Source: Zea mays
Lineage: Eukaryota > Streptophyta > Magnoliopsida > Poales > Poaceae
Direction: 5' to 3'
Assembly (NCBI RefSeq): GCF_902167145.1
Contig: NC_050102.1
Coordinates: forward strand, 10,540,850 to 10,604,849
DNA length: 64,000 bases
Positions 22,801 to 34,481 of the stretch are shown here, in pieces. The translations under genes were made by a program, and so were the position numbers. The first letter of the stretch is position 1. Each line of letters begins with the position of its first letter. The notes under the pieces were generated by a model that was not told the DNA's origin, searched no databases, and was given only the letters and a program-made list of their open reading frames with translations.

Positions 22801-23221
22801 TTTGATGATACCCTGAGTAGGCATCGAGGAAAGACAGGGTTTCGCACCCAGCAGTGGAATCCACGATTTGGTCGATGCGAGGCAGAGGGTAGGGAACCTT
22901 CGGACATGCTTTGTTGAGACCAGTGTAGTCTACACACATCCGCCATTTCCCCCCTTTCTTTCTCACAAGCACAGGGTTGGCAAGCCATTCGGGATGGAAT
23001 ACCTCTTTGATGAACCCTGCCGCCATTAGCTTGTGGATCTCCTCGCCTATGGCTCTGCGCTTCTCCTCGTCGAATCGGCGCAGAGGCTGCTTGACGGGTC
23101 GGGCTCCGGCTCGGATGTCCAGCGAGTGCTCGGCGACATCCCTCGGTATGCCGGACATGTCCGAGGGACTCCACGCGAACACGTCGGCGTTCGCGCGGAG
23201 AAAGTCGACAAGCACTGCTTC
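19847..23221 (-). pseudogene. pol: T2 pol: RT, RNase H, extra RNase H, integrase (one late stop)
   Basis: The open frame from 23215 down to 20033 encodes RT (VDYTGLNKACPK; TPFGMYCYVTMPFGLRNA; catalytic AYVDD), RNase H, a second archaeal-type RNase H (MFFDGSLMKTGAG; ASNNVAEYEALVNGL), then integrase with HHCC finger (HSGACGHHAAP...CKGCQ) and DDE residues in WGLDLVGP, ITDNDTQFTS and GQVERANG. RT before integrase is the Ty3/Gypsy order. A TAG at 20033-20035, where T1 has CAA, removes the last 62 residues, which otherwise continue to LRRFYP at 19850. A serine/proline-rich linker with repeated EVPSAQS/EAPSAQ units (about 21140-21335) separates the second RNase H from integrase. Upstream it is divided from protease by TAG at 23222-23224, which T1 shares. 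Confidence 0.92.
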
Positions 23222-26200
23222 CTATTTGGGACTGAGCTCGGAGCCGATCCGGACTTGCTTGGAGGCGTCACTGCTGGGGTCGAGGGGGACGGACTTAACC
23301 GTCTCCGCTGGCTCAAAGTTGCCGGCGTGACGCTTCACGTCTGGCACCTCCTTAGAGAGGCTTTCCAGGTCGGCGATGAGGGCCTCGGACTCGGCGAGGG
23401 CCTCGGCGTACTCCACGCACTCCACGTCGCATTCAAACGCGTGTTTGTACGTGGGGCCGATGGTGATGACCCCGTTGGGGCCCGGCATCTTGAGCTTCAG
23501 GTAGGTGTAGTTGGGGACGACCATGAACTTCGCGTAGCATGGCCTCCCCAGTACCGCGTGGTAGGTTCCTCGGAACCCAACCACCTCGAACGTCAGGGTC
23601 TCCCTTCGGAAGTTGGAGGGTGTTCCGAAGCAGACGGGAAGGTTGAGCCGTCCGAGGGGCTGGACGCGCTTCCCGAGAATGATCCCATGGAAGGGCGCAG
23701 CGCCTGCCCGGATGGAGGACAGATCGACACGCAGGAGCCCGAGGGTGTCGGCGTAGATGATGTTGAGGCTGCTTCCTTCGTCCATGAGGACCTTGGTGAG
23801 CCTGACGTCGCCGATGATGGGGTCGACGACGAGCGGGTATTTCCCCGGGCTCGGCACATGGTCGGGGTGATCGTCTCGGTCGAAGGTGATGGGCTTGTCG
23901 GACCAGTCTAGATAGACTGGCGCCGCCACCTTCACCGAGCAGACCTCCCGGCGCTCTTGCTTGCAGTGCCGAGCCGAGGCGTTCGCCGCTTGCCCACCAT
24001 AGATCATGAAGCAGTCGCGGACCTCGGGGAACTCTCCTGCCTGGTGATCTTCCTTCTTGTCGTCGTCGCGGGCCTTGCCACCCTCCGCGGGTGGCCCGGC
24101 CCTGTGGAAGTGGCGCCGAAGCATGACGCACTCCTCAAGGGTGTGCTTGACGGGCCCCTGGTGATAGGGGCACGACTCCTTGATCATCTTGTCGAAGAGG
24201 TTGGCACCTCCGGGGGGCTTCCGAGGGTTCTTGTACTCGGCCACGGCGACAAGGTCCGCGTCGGCGACATCGCGTTTCGCTTGCGACTTCTTCTTGCCCT
24301 TCCTCTTGGCGCCGCGCTGAGTTGACGCCTCGGGAGTATCTTCCGATGGGCGGCCCTGGGGCTGCTTGTCCTTTCGGAAGATAGCCTCAACCGCCTCCTA
24401 GCCGGAGGCGAACTTGGCGGCAATGTCCATCAGCTCGCTCGCCCTGGTGGGGGTCTTGCGACCCAGCTTGCTCACCAGGTCACAGCAGGTGGTGCCAGCG
24501 AGGAACGCGCCGATGACATCCGAGTCGGTGATGTTGGGCAGCTCGGTGCGCTGCTTCGAGAATCACCGGATGTAGTCCCGGAAAGACTCTCCCGGCTGCT
24601 GCCGGCAGCTTCGGAGGTCCCAGGAATTCCCGGGGCGCACGTAAGTGCCCTGGAAATTGCCGGCGAAAGCTTGGACTAGGTCGTCCCAATTGGAGATCTG
24701 CCTCGGAGGCAGGTGCTCCAACTAGGCGCGAGCAGTGTCGGAGAGGAACAGGGGGAGGTTGCGGATGATGAGGTTGTCATCGTCCGTTCCACCCAGTTGG
24801 CAGGCCAGACGGTAGTCCGCGAGCCACAGTTCCGGTCTCGTCTCCCCCGAGTACTTTGTGATAGTAGTTGGGGGTCGGAACCGGGTCGGGAACGGTGCCC
24901 GTCGTATGGCCCGGCTGAAGGCCTGCGGACCGGGTGGTTCGGGCGTGGGACTCCGATCCTCCCCGCTGTCGTAGCGTCCCCCACGCCTGGGGTGGTAGCC
25001 TCGGCGCACCCTCTCGTCGAGGTGGGCCCGACGGTCGCGGTGATGGTGCTCGTTGCCGAGGCGACCCGGGGCCGCAGGCGCTGTGTTGCGCGTGCGCCCG
25101 GTGTAGACCGAGGCTTCCCGCATGAATCGGGAAGCCGCAGCATGAGGTTCCGAGGGGTACCCCTGCCTTCGGGAGGCAGAGCTCTCGGCCCGTCGGACCG
25201 CGGCGCCCTCCAGGAGATTCTTGAGCTCTCCCTGGATTCGCCGCCCCTCGGTGGTTGATGGCTCCGGCATCGCGCGGAGAAGCATCGCTGCTGCAGCCAG
25301 GTTCTGGCCGACCCCACTAGATGCGGGTGGTGGCCTAACCCTGACGTCGTCGGCGACGCGGTGCTGGAAGCCCTAGGGTAGATGACGTATTGCTCCGGCC
25401 GGGGGTTGGCCCGCCCATGCCTGCCCGACGTCCCGGCGGATCGGCTCAAGCGCTCCTGCTCCCTCATCGAGCCTGGCCTGCACCCCGCGGATTTGCTCGA
25501 GCTGTGGGTCATGGCCCCCCGCCTAAACGGGGACCACAGCTAGCTCCCGTGGGATGTCAACGCGAGGCACCGGCCTAGGGAGGTCACCGTCCTCCGGCAT
25601 GCTGAGATGGTTGCCTTCGGAGGGACCCCCTAGATCGACGTGGAAGCATTCGCGACTTGGGCCGCAGTCCTCGTCGCCGAGGCTATGGCTACCGTCGGAA
25701 CAGTTGGAAAGGCAGTAGTCGCATGCGGTCATAAAGTCCCGCGTGGCTCTAGGGTTGCCAAGTCCAGAGAAATCCCAACAGATGCTGGGCTCGTCGTCTT
25801 CCTCGGACCCAGAGGGCCCGTAGGTCGAGACGTCCGTCAGCCGGTCCCAAGGTGACCGCATACGAAACCTTAGAGGGTTTGGACTTGCCTCTACAAGAGC
25901 ACCCGCCAAAGCGAAGCCGCTAGGCAGGTCGAGGCTGAATCCGAAAGACGTGGGATGGGAATCGGTCGGTACCTTTTGGTCGACGAGCGGCGATAATGTC
26001 ATGTCGGGGGCTGACTGGACCGTCGTCTTAGGTACGAGGGTGACGTCCAGCAAGCTTTTCGCGAGCGTGCTGGCGTCATCCGCTTGCTCGGGTTTGGTGT
26101 GTCGCGGGGAGACGGCGCTCGCCTTCGTCTCAAACGCGAGGTCGACGCCCGGTGCGCCCCCCGTTGGGGCGCTGGGGTCGTCGACTCGCTCGACAGCCGA

Positions 26201-26470
26201 CGAGGCGCTGTCTCCTGCTTGGCCTTGGTTGCCCCGCCTCCTCCTCCGTCGGCGGGGGAGAGGACGGGGTGAGCTCGAAGGTTGTTCTTCCACCATGCGG
26301 GGAAGACGTCGCCGATTCCGTCGCCGGCGGGCGGGCTGTCGGCCGCCACTGTCATTGTCGCGCGGCGGTGGAAGGAGTATCATGTCGTAGCTGCCGTCGA
26401 GGGACATGAACTCAAGACTCCCGAAACGGAGCACCGTCCCGGGTTGGAGAGGTTGCTGGAGACTGCCCAT
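23222..26470 (-). pseudogene. gag: T2 gag-protease (several in-frame stops)
   Basis: Starts MGSLQQPLQPGTV at 26470, 41 bases after the primer site. It shows a low-complexity RRRRRRRGN segment, the gag core (ITKYSGETRPELWLADYRL; NLPLFLSDTARA), a zinc-finger-like CPYHQGPVKHTLEEC, and an aspartic protease with VLMDEGSSLNIIY. In-frame stops lie at 25523-25525, near 25375, at 24722-24724 (Trp in T1), 24563-24565 (Arg in T1) and 24398-24400 (Gln in T1). Most look like C-to-T or G-to-A changes. The final TAG at 23222-23224 is shared with T1 and may not be simple decay. Confidence 0.9.
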
Positions 26471-26510
26471 CTGGAGCTTGACGGGAAGCTATTCGTCAAC
26501 ACGCAGCAGG

Positions 26511-26528
26511 CCCCTACCTGGCGCGCCA
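26511..26528 (-). promoter_or_regulatory. T2 primer binding site
   Basis: TGGCGCGCCAGGTAGGGG on the minus strand, two bases inside the right (5') LTR. Identical to the T1 site at 4061-4078. Confidence 0.85.
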
Positions 26529-26809
26529 ACTGTCGACGTTCCGAGACCGAGGGGTCCCTGAGCCGACGAGTGAATGTCGCCGCGTGCCCCAGCCCAGATG
26601 GGTCGAGCGCGAGGGCGAGCGCGAAGGGGGGAGAGCGAGGCGGCCGGAGACCGGCGTGAGAGAGGTGGGAATCCCGCGGCCTTCGTGTTCGTCCTGCGCC
26701 CAGGTCGGGTGCGCTTGCAGTAGGGGGTTACAAGCGTCCACGCGGGAGAGGGAGCGAGCGGCTTCGAGCGAGCGCGTGTCTCGTCCTCGTCCCCGCGCGG
26801 CCGACCCTC

Positions 26810-28038
26810 CGAAAGGGAAATGTGCCCTTGGGCCATTTCTAAGTATTTTGGTGATTTAGTGTCCAACACAAGTGCCTAATTGTAAAATGGTAGACAAAGT
26901 GCAAATCAAGGATAAAGGTATGTTTCTCAGACTTAGTACATTGTTTTAGAGACTAATGTATTGTGTCTAAGTGCTGGAAACAGGAAAAATCCAATTGGAA
27001 ATGTCTTGGCTCGAGCAGCCAAGAATCTGCTCAGTCTGGGTGCACCGGACTGTCCGGTGGTGCACCGGACAGTGTCCGGTGCGCCAGGCTGGCTTGGGCA
27101 AAGTGGCTGCTCTCGGGACTTCGACGGCGGTGTACGGCTAAAATTCACCGGACTGTCTGGTGAGCCAACGGTCGGCAGGGCCAACGGTCGGCTGCGCGAT
27201 CTGCGCGGGACACGTGGCCGAGCCAACGGCTAGAAGGGGGCATCGGTCTGTCCGGTGTGCACCGGACATGTCCGGTGCGCCAACGGCTCTCTGGCTGCCA
27301 ACGGTCGACTGTGCCATTTATGGAAGGAAATCGGGCACCGGACAGTGTCCGGTGTGTACCGGACTGTCCGGTGCGCCAGTCGACAGAAGGCAAGATCAGC
27401 CTTCCTAGATTGCTCTCAACGGCTCCTAGCTGCCTTGGGGCTATAAAAGGGACCCCTAGGCGCATGGAGGAGTACAACAAGCATCTCCTAAGCATTCCTA
27501 AGCACCAAGACATCGATTCTGCGCCTTTGATTCTTTGCGATAGCAATTAGAGCTCTAGTTGAGTGGTGAACTCATTGAGTTGTGTTGTGAGCTCTCGTTG
27601 CGACTTGTGTGCGTGGTGTCGCTGTGATTTCTTGTCTTGAGTGCGTTGCTAATCCCTCCCTTGCTCCGTGTTCTTTGTGAATTTCAACTGTAAGGGCGAG
27701 AGGCTCCAAATTTGTGGAGATTCCTCGCAAACGGGATTGAGTAAAGCAAACAAAACACCGTGGTATTCAAGTGGGTCTTTGGACCGCTTGAGAGGGGTTG
27801 ATTGCAACCCTCGTCCGTTGGGACGCCACAACATGGAGTAGGCAAGCGTTGGTCTTGGCCGAACCACGGGATAACCAACGTGCCATCTCTGTGATTGATC
27901 CTTGTTGGTTATTGTGTTTTGTTGAGGATTCCTCTTTAGCCACTTGGCAATTATTGTGCTAACGATTAACCAAGTTTTGTGGCTTAAGTTTTCAAGTTTC
28001 ACAGGATCACCTATTCACCCCCCCTCTAGGTGCTCTCA
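26810..28038 (+). repeat. S2 5' LTR
   Basis: 1229 bp, begins CGAAAGGGAAATGTGCCC (first T mutated) and ends GGTGCTCTCA. TATAAAAG at 27442-27449. CCGGAC palindromes cluster at 27045-27375. Confidence 0.95.
27442..27449 (+). promoter_or_regulatory. TATA box of S2 5' LTR
   Basis: TATAAAAG, conserved in all four Sirevirus LTRs of the window. Transcription would run into gag. Confidence 0.65.
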
Positions 28039-28040
28039 AT

Positions 28041-28053
28041 TGGTATCGGAGCC
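28041..28053 (+). promoter_or_regulatory. S2 primer binding site (tRNA-iMet type)
   Basis: TGGTATCGGAGCC, two bases after the LTR. It differs from the initiator-Met complement by one base (A to G), at a different site from the S1 mismatch. Confidence 0.85.
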
Positions 28054-28087
28054 GTTCTCTTCACAAAGGGACTAACCGCCCGAAGAG

Positions 28088-30475
28088 ATGGATCCTAAGG
28101 GGAAGGGAATCGTGATCAACGATAAAGAGAAGGAATCCTTCGTCAACGAGCCGAAGGATGACAAGCCTACCGACTCCGGCTCGGGCCATAGACGGAAGGA
28201 AGGGAAGAAGAAGAAGACGAGGCGCATCAAGGAGATCGTCTATTACGACGACAGCGATGAGTCTACTTCTTCCCAAAAGGACGACGACCACAACGACTAC
28301 GAGAGAAGGAAACCGGTTAATTCGAACTTTTCTTTTGACTACTCTCGTATTCCGCAAAGTTCAAATTCACATTTGCTCTCCATTCCACTCGGCAAGCCCC
28401 CACACTTTGATGGGGAGGACTACGGATTTTGGAGCCACAAAATGCGTAGTCACCTATTCTCTCTCCATCCTAGTATATGGGAGATTGTAGAGAGTGGAAT
28501 GCACTTTGATAGTTCGGATAGTCCCATGTTCATTAATGAGCAAATCCATAAGAATGCACAAGCTACTACTGTTCTTCTAGCTTCACTGTGCAGGGATGAA
28601 TATCACAAAGTGAGCGGCTTGGATAACGCCAAGCAGATCTGGGACACCCTCAAGATTTCTCATGAGGGGAACGACGTCACCTTGCTCACCAAAATGGAGT
28701 TGGTGGAGGGCGAGCTTGGACGGCTCGCGATGATAAGGGACGAGGAGCCAACTCAAACATACAACCGGCTCAAGACTCTTATCAACAAAATAAGGAGCTA
28801 CGGAAGCACGCGATGGACGGACCACGACGTCGTCCGACTGATGCTAAGGTCCTTTACTGTTCTTGATCCTCATTTGGTGAATAATATTCGTGAGAATCCC
28901 AGGTACACCAAAATGTCGCCCGAAGAAGTCCTAGGAAAATTCGTCAGCGGGCGAATGATGATCAAGGAGGCGAGGTACGTGGACGACGCCTTGAATGGTC
29001 CGATCAACGAGCCGCAACCCCTTGCTCTCAAGGCAACAAGAAGCAAGGAGGCGCTACCTAGTAAGGTGGCACAAATTGAGGTAGCCAGACTTAATGATGA
29101 AGAGATGGCCCTCATCATCAAAAGATTCAAGACGACACTTAAAGGTCACAAGGGACAGCCAAGCAAGACCAAAGCCAAGGGGAAGCGCTCATGCTTCAAA
29201 TGCGGTAAGCTTGGTCATTTTATTGCTAACTGTCCCGACAATGATAGTGATCAGGACCAAGGGAACAAGAGGGAGAAGAAGAAGAATTATAAGAAGGCAA
29301 AGGGCGAGGCTCATCTTGGCAAGGAGTGGGATTCGGACTGCTCCTCGTCCGACTCCGACAATGAAGGACTCGCCGCCACCGCCTTCAACAAGTCATCCCT
29401 CTTCCCCAACGAGCGTCACACATGCCTCATGGCAAGGGAGAAGAAGGTATGTACTCGAGACTCTACTTATGCTTCTTCAAGTGAAGACGAATCTAGTGAT
29501 GAGGAAATAGATTACTCTAGCTTGTTCAAGGGATTGGATAGAAATAAAATTGATAAAATCAATGAATTGATTGATGCCTTGAATGAAAAGTATAGGCTTT
29601 TAGAAAAGCAAGAGGATTTGTTGTATGATGAACATGACAAATTTGTAGAGGCACAAAAATCCTATGCTTTAGAAGTTAAAAGAAATGAAATGCTCTCTTA
29701 TGAACTATCTACGTGTCATGAAACCATTTCTACTTTACAAAGTGTTAACAATGATTTAAATGCTAAATTAGAAGTAGCAAATAAATCTAATTCTTGTATA
29801 GAACATGTTATGATTTGCACTAGGTGTAAGGATTTTGATATTGATGCCTGTAATGGACACCTAGTTTCAATTTCGAGATTAAATGATGAAGTAGCTAGTC
29901 TTAATGCCCAACTTAAGACTAGCAAAAGTGATTTCGATAAGCTAAAATTTGCAAGGGATGCCTACACGATTGGTAGACACCCCTCAATTAAGGATGGACT
30001 TGGCTTCAAGAGGGAAGCCAAGGACTTAACAAGCCATAAGGCTCCCATCTCCGCCAAGGAGAAAGGGAAGGCCCCTACGGCAAGTAGTACTAAAAAGAAC
30101 CATGCTTTTATGTACAATGATAGAAGACAGTCTCATAGGAATTGTAATGCTTTTGACTCGCATGCCTATGACTCTTATGCTATGTTTGCCCCCAACTCTT
30201 CCTATATGCATGGTAGAAATATGCCTAGGAAAAATATTCATCATGTGCCGAGGAAAAATATTCATCATGTTCCTAGAAAAGTTATGAATGGTCCCTCTAC
30301 AATTTATCATGCTTTAAATGCTTCCTTTGCTATTTGTAGAAAGGATAGGAAGATAGTTGCTAGGAAATTAGGGGCAAAATGCAAGGGTGATAAAACTTGC
30401 ATTTGGGTCCCTAAGGAAATTGTGACTAACCTTGTAGGACCCAACAAAAGTTGGGTACCTAAGACCCAAGCCTAA
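28088..30475 (+). CDS. gag: S2 Gag structural protein
   Basis: 795 residues starting [12 protein letters not shown], 34 bases after the primer site. It has the same layout as the S1 gag: basic N-terminus, UBN2-like core, CCHC zinc knuckle ([14 protein letters not shown]) near the middle, acidic serine-rich part, and a long charged helical stretch. Compared with S1 it has small deletions after the zinc knuckle and a short local duplication near the C-terminus (NIHHVPRK twice, about 30230-30280). No stop or frameshift is visible. It would assemble the cytoplasmic particle that carries element RNA. Confidence 0.93.
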   Translation: MDPKGKGIVINDKEKESFVNEPKDDKPTDSGSGHRRKEGKKKKTRRIKEIVYYDDSDESTSSQKDDDHNDYERRKPVNSNFSFDYSRIPQSSNSHLLSIPLGKPPHFDGEDYGFWSHKMRSHLFSLHPSIWEIVESGMHFDSSDSPMFINEQIHKNAQATTVLLASLCRDEYHKVSGLDNAKQIWDTLKISHEGNDVTLLTKMELVEGELGRLAMIRDEEPTQTYNRLKTLINKIRSYGSTRWTDHDVVRLMLRSFTVLDPHLVNNIRENPRYTKMSPEEVLGKFVSGRMMIKEARYVDDALNGPINEPQPLALKATRSKEALPSKVAQIEVARLNDEEMALIIKRFKTTLKGHKGQPSKTKAKGKRSCFKCGKLGHFIANCPDNDSDQDQGNKREKKKNYKKAKGEAHLGKEWDSDCSSSDSDNEGLAATAFNKSSLFPNERHTCLMAREKKVCTRDSTYASSSEDESSDEEIDYSSLFKGLDRNKIDKINELIDALNEKYRLLEKQEDLLYDEHDKFVEAQKSYALEVKRNEMLSYELSTCHETISTLQSVNNDLNAKLEVANKSNSCIEHVMICTRCKDFDIDACNGHLVSISRLNDEVASLNAQLKTSKSDFDKLKFARDAYTIGRHPSIKDGLGFKREAKDLTSHKAPISAKEKGKAPTASSTKKNHAFMYNDRRQSHRNCNAFDSHAYDSYAMFAPNSSYMHGRNMPRKNIHHVPRKNIHHVPRKVMNGPSTIYHALNASFAICRKDRKIVARKLGAKCKGDKTCIWVPKEIVTNLVGPNKSWVPKTQA

Positions 30476-30482
30476 ATTTGCC

Positions 30483-33400
30483 TTGCAGGTTTATGCATCC
30501 GGGGGTTCAAGCTGGATTATCGACAGCGGATGCACAAACCATATGACAGGGGAGAAGAAGATGTTCACCTCCTACGTCAAGAATAAGGATTCCCAAGATT
30601 CAATCATAATTGGTGATGGGAACCAAGGCAAGGTGAAAGGTTTAGGCAAGATTGCAATATCAAATGAGCATTCTATCTCTAATGTGTTTTTAGTGGAGAG
30701 TCTTGGATATAATTTACTATCTGTTAGTCAATTATGTAATATGGGATATAACTGTTTATTTACAAATGTAGATGTGTCTGTCTTTAGAAGATGTGATGGT
30801 TCACTAGCTTTTAAGGGTGTACTAGACGGCAAACTTTACTTAGTTGATTTTGCAAAAGAAGAGGCCGGTCTAGATGCATGCTTAATGGCTAAGACTTGCA
30901 TGGGCTGGTTGTGGCATCGCCGCTTAGCACATGTGGGGATGAAGAACCTCCACAAGCTTCTAAAGGGAGAACACGTGATAGGTCTAACCAATGTTCATTT
31001 CGAAAAAGATAGACCTTGTGCAGCTTGTCAAGCAGGTAAACAAGTGGGAGGAGCACATCATAGCAAGAATGTGATGACCACGTCAAGACCTCTGGAGCTG
31101 CTGCATATGGACCTCTTCGGACCCGTCGCCTATCTGAGCATAGGAGGAAGTAAGTATGGTCTAGTTATTGTTGATGACTTTTCCCGCTTCACTTGGGTGT
31201 TCTTTTTGCAGGATAAGTCTGAAACCCAAGGGACCCTCAAGCGCTTCCTCAGGAGAGCTCAAAATGAGTTTGAGCTCAAGGTAAAGAAGATAAGGAGCGA
31301 CAACGAGTCCGAATTCAAGAATCTTCAAGTGGAGGAGTTCCTTGAGGAGGAGGGGATCAAGCACGAGTTCTCCGCTCCCTACACACCTCAGCAAAATGGT
31401 GTGGTAGAGAGGAAGAACAGGACGCTCATAGATATGGCAAGGACTATGCTTGGAGAGTTCAAGACCCCCGAGTGCTTTTGGTCGGAAGCCGTGAACACGG
31501 CTTGCCACGCCATCAACAGGGTCTACCTTCACCGCCTCCTCAAGAAGACTTCATATGAGCCGCTGACTGGTAACAAACCCAATGTATCGTACTTTCGTGT
31601 ATTTGGGAGTAAATGCTACATTCTAGTGAAGAAGGGTAGGAATTCCAAATTTGCTCCCAAAGCTGTAGAAGGGTTTCTATTAGGTTATGATTCAAATACA
31701 AAGGCGTATAGGGTCTTCAACAAATCATCAGGTTTGGTTGAAGTCCCTAGCGACGTTGTATTTGATGAGACTAATGGCTCTCCAAGAGAGCAAGTTGTTG
31801 ATCTTGATGATGTAGATGAAGAAGACGTTCCAACGGCCGTGATACGCACCATGGCGATTGGAGATGTACGGCCTCAGGAACATTTGGAGCAAGATCAACC
31901 GTCTTCCTCAACTATGGTGCATCCCCCAACCCAAGATGACGAACAAGTACCTCAAGTGGAGGCGCATGATCAAGGGGGAGCACAAGATGTTCAAGTTGAA
32001 GAGGGAGAAGCACCTCAGGCACCTCCTACCCAAGTTCGAGCGACGATCCAAAGGGATCATCCCGTCGACCAAATATTGGGCGATATTAGCAAGGGAGTAA
32101 CTACTCGTTCAAGATTAGTTAATTTTTGTGAGCATTACTCTTTTGTCTCTTCTATTGAGCCTTTCAGGGTAGAAGAGGCCTTGCTAGATCCGGACTGGGT
32201 GTTGGCCATGCAGGAGGAACTCAACAATTTCAAGCGCAATGAAGTTTGGACACTGGTGCCTCGCCCCAAGCAAAATGTTGTGGGAACCAAGTGGGTGTTC
32301 CACAACAAACAGGACGAGCACGGGGTGGTGACAAGGAACAAGGCTCGGCTTGTGGCAAAAGGTTCTGCCCAAGTCGCAGGTTTGGACTTTGAGGAGACTT
32401 TTGCTCCTGTGGCTAGGCTAGAATCAATTCGTATCTTGCTAGCATATGCCGCTCACCATTCTTTCAGGTTGTACCAAATGGATGTGAAGAGCGCTTTCCT
32501 CAACGGGCCGATCAAGGAGGAGGTATACGTAGAGCAACCCCCTGGCTTCGAGGATGAACGGTACCCCGACCACGTGTGTAAGCTCTCTAAGGCGCTCTAT
32601 GGACTTAAGCAAGCCCCAAGAGCATGGTATGAATGCCTTAGAGACTTTTTAATTGCTAATGCTTTCAAGGTTGGGAAAGCCGATCCAACTCTTTTTACTA
32701 AGACTTGCGATGGTGATCTTTTTGTGTGCCAAATTTATGTCGATGACATAATATTTGGTTCTACTAATCAAAAGTCGTGTGAAGAGTTTAGCAGGGTGAT
32801 GACGCAGAAATTCGAGATGTCGATGATGGGCGAGTTGAACTACTTCCTTGGGTTCCAAGTGAAGCAACTCAAGGACGTTACCTTTATCTCCCAAACGAAG
32901 TACACGCAAGATTTGCTAAAGAGGTTTGGGATGAAGGACGCCAAGCCCACAAAGATGCCGATGGGAACCGACGGACACACCGACCTCAACAAAGGTGGTA
33001 AGTCCGTTGATCAAAAAGCATACCGGTCCATGATAGGTTCTTTGCTTTATTTATGTTCTAGTAGACCGGATATTATGCTTAGCATATGCATGTGTGCTAG
33101 ATTTCAATCCGATCCTAATGAGTGTCACTTAGTGGCTGTGAAGCGAATTCTTAGATATTTAGTCGCTACGCCTTGCTTCGGGATCTGGTATCCAAAGGGG
33201 TCTAACTTTGACTTAATTGGGTACTCGGATTCCGACTATGCTGGATGTAAGGTCGATAGGAAGAGTACATCGGGGACGTGCCAATTCTTAGGAAGGTCCC
33301 TGGTGTCATGGAACTCTAAGAAACAAACCTCCGTTGCCCTATCCACCGCTGAGGCCGAGTACGTTGCCGCAGGACAGTGTTGTGCGCAACTACTTTGGAT

Positions 33401-33689
33401 GAGGCAAACCCTCAGGGACTTTGGCTACAATCTGAGCAAAGTCCCACTCCTATGTGATAATGAGAGTGTTATCCGAATAGCGGAAAATCCTGTTGAGCAC
33501 AGCCGCACAAAGCACATTGACATCCGGCATCACTTTTTGAGAGATCACCAACAAAAGGGAGATATCGAAGTGTTTCATGTTAGCACCGAGAACCAGCTAG
33601 CCGATATCTTTACCAAGCCTCTAGATGAGAAGACCTTTTGCAGGCTGCATAGTGAGCTCAATATCTTAGATTCACGGAACTTGGATTGA
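30483..33689 (+). CDS. pol: S2 Pol polyprotein (protease, integrase, RT, RNase H)
   Basis: 1068 codons. The frame is open from 30438, so it overlaps the end of gag by 38 bases in the +1 frame. It shows protease IDSG, an HHCC finger, integrase D, D and E residues ([26 protein letters not shown]), RT with YVDD and a C-terminal RNase H. Two changes against S1 hit conserved motifs: DNG becomes DNE in integrase and KGY becomes KGS in the RT finger region. The frame is intact but activity is doubtful. Expression is probably by frameshift or splicing, because no ATG lies at the frame opening. Confidence 0.94.
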   Translation: MQVYASGGSSWIIDSGCTNHMTGEKKMFTSYVKNKDSQDSIIIGDGNQGKVKGLGKIAISNEHSISNVFLVESLGYNLLSVSQLCNMGYNCLFTNVDVSVFRRCDGSLAFKGVLDGKLYLVDFAKEEAGLDACLMAKTCMGWLWHRRLAHVGMKNLHKLLKGEHVIGLTNVHFEKDRPCAACQAGKQVGGAHHSKNVMTTSRPLELLHMDLFGPVAYLSIGGSKYGLVIVDDFSRFTWVFFLQDKSETQGTLKRFLRRAQNEFELKVKKIRSDNESEFKNLQVEEFLEEEGIKHEFSAPYTPQQNGVVERKNRTLIDMARTMLGEFKTPECFWSEAVNTACHAINRVYLHRLLKKTSYEPLTGNKPNVSYFRVFGSKCYILVKKGRNSKFAPKAVEGFLLGYDSNTKAYRVFNKSSGLVEVPSDVVFDETNGSPREQVVDLDDVDEEDVPTAVIRTMAIGDVRPQEHLEQDQPSSSTMVHPPTQDDEQVPQVEAHDQGGAQDVQVEEGEAPQAPPTQVRATIQRDHPVDQILGDISKGVTTRSRLVNFCEHYSFVSSIEPFRVEEALLDPDWVLAMQEELNNFKRNEVWTLVPRPKQNVVGTKWVFHNKQDEHGVVTRNKARLVAKGSAQVAGLDFEETFAPVARLESIRILLAYAAHHSFRLYQMDVKSAFLNGPIKEEVYVEQPPGFEDERYPDHVCKLSKALYGLKQAPRAWYECLRDFLIANAFKVGKADPTLFTKTCDGDLFVCQIYVDDIIFGSTNQKSCEEFSRVMTQKFEMSMMGELNYFLGFQVKQLKDVTFISQTKYTQDLLKRFGMKDAKPTKMPMGTDGHTDLNKGGKSVDQKAYRSMIGSLLYLCSSRPDIMLSICMCARFQSDPNECHLVAVKRILRYLVATPCFGIWYPKGSNFDLIGYSDSDYAGCKVDRKSTSGTCQFLGRSLVSWNSKKQTSVALSTAEAEYVAAGQCCAQLLWMRQTLRDFGYNLSKVPLLCDNESVIRIAENPVEHSRTKHIDIRHHFLRDHQQKGDIEVFHVSTENQLADIFTKPLDEKTFCRLHSELNILDSRNLD

Positions 33690-34481
33690 AATGTAGCATA
33701 CATGTGTTTATGCCTTTGATCAGGTTCATTCTGCATGTTGTTGCTTATTGTGGTGCTCAAGTTGTACAAACACTCCCTGGACCTCACAAGTCATGTTTGC
33801 AAGTGATGCACATATTTAGGGGGAGCTGTGCTACAACTTGACCCTTTGAGACTAACCATGTACTTGAGTTTGGTTGTTTTAGTCTCCAAGGAGGATTGAA
33901 AGGGAAAAGGTGGACTTGGACCATGCAAGACTTCCACTGCACTCCGATGAAAAGAGTAACTTTTCCAAGTTCATCTTTTTACTCTTATTGCCTTTGTGTT
34001 CTCATTTGAAGATTTTGGTGAGGCAATGGGGTTTAAGGGCCAAGATTGATCTCGTTTTGGTGCTTGATGCCAAAGGGGGAGAAAATAAAGGCCAAAGCGA
34101 TAAATGGATCAGCTACCACTTGAGAGATTTTGAAAATAGTATAATAGAGCTTTTTGGTTTGACAAAACTCTTTTGTTGCCTCTCTTGTCAAAAGTTGGCT
34201 TCTTGTGGGGAGAAGTGTTGATTATGGGAAAAAGGGGAGTTTTTGAAATCTTGAATCAATTTCTCTTGGAATGACTCTCTTTATGTCTTAACATGTGTGT
34301 TTGACTTAGAGATAGAAATTTGAGTTTGATTTGCAAAAAAAAACAAACCAAGTGGTGGCAAAGAGTGATCCATATATGTCAAATTTGAATCAAAACAATT
34401 TGAGTTCTTATTTGAAGTGATTTTGTACTTGTTCTACTTGCTTTATGTTGTGTTGGCATAAATCACCAAAAAGGGGGAGAT
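33690..34481 (+). other. S2 region between pol and 3' LTR, with polypurine-like tracts
   Basis: No supported gene and no envelope-like ORF. Purine tracts occur at about 33815 (TTTAGGGGGAG), 34071 (CAAAGGGGGAG), 34228 (GGAAAAAGGGGAG) and 34469-34481 (AAAAGGGGGAGAT, touching the LTR). The last is the likely plus-strand primer. Confidence 0.75.
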
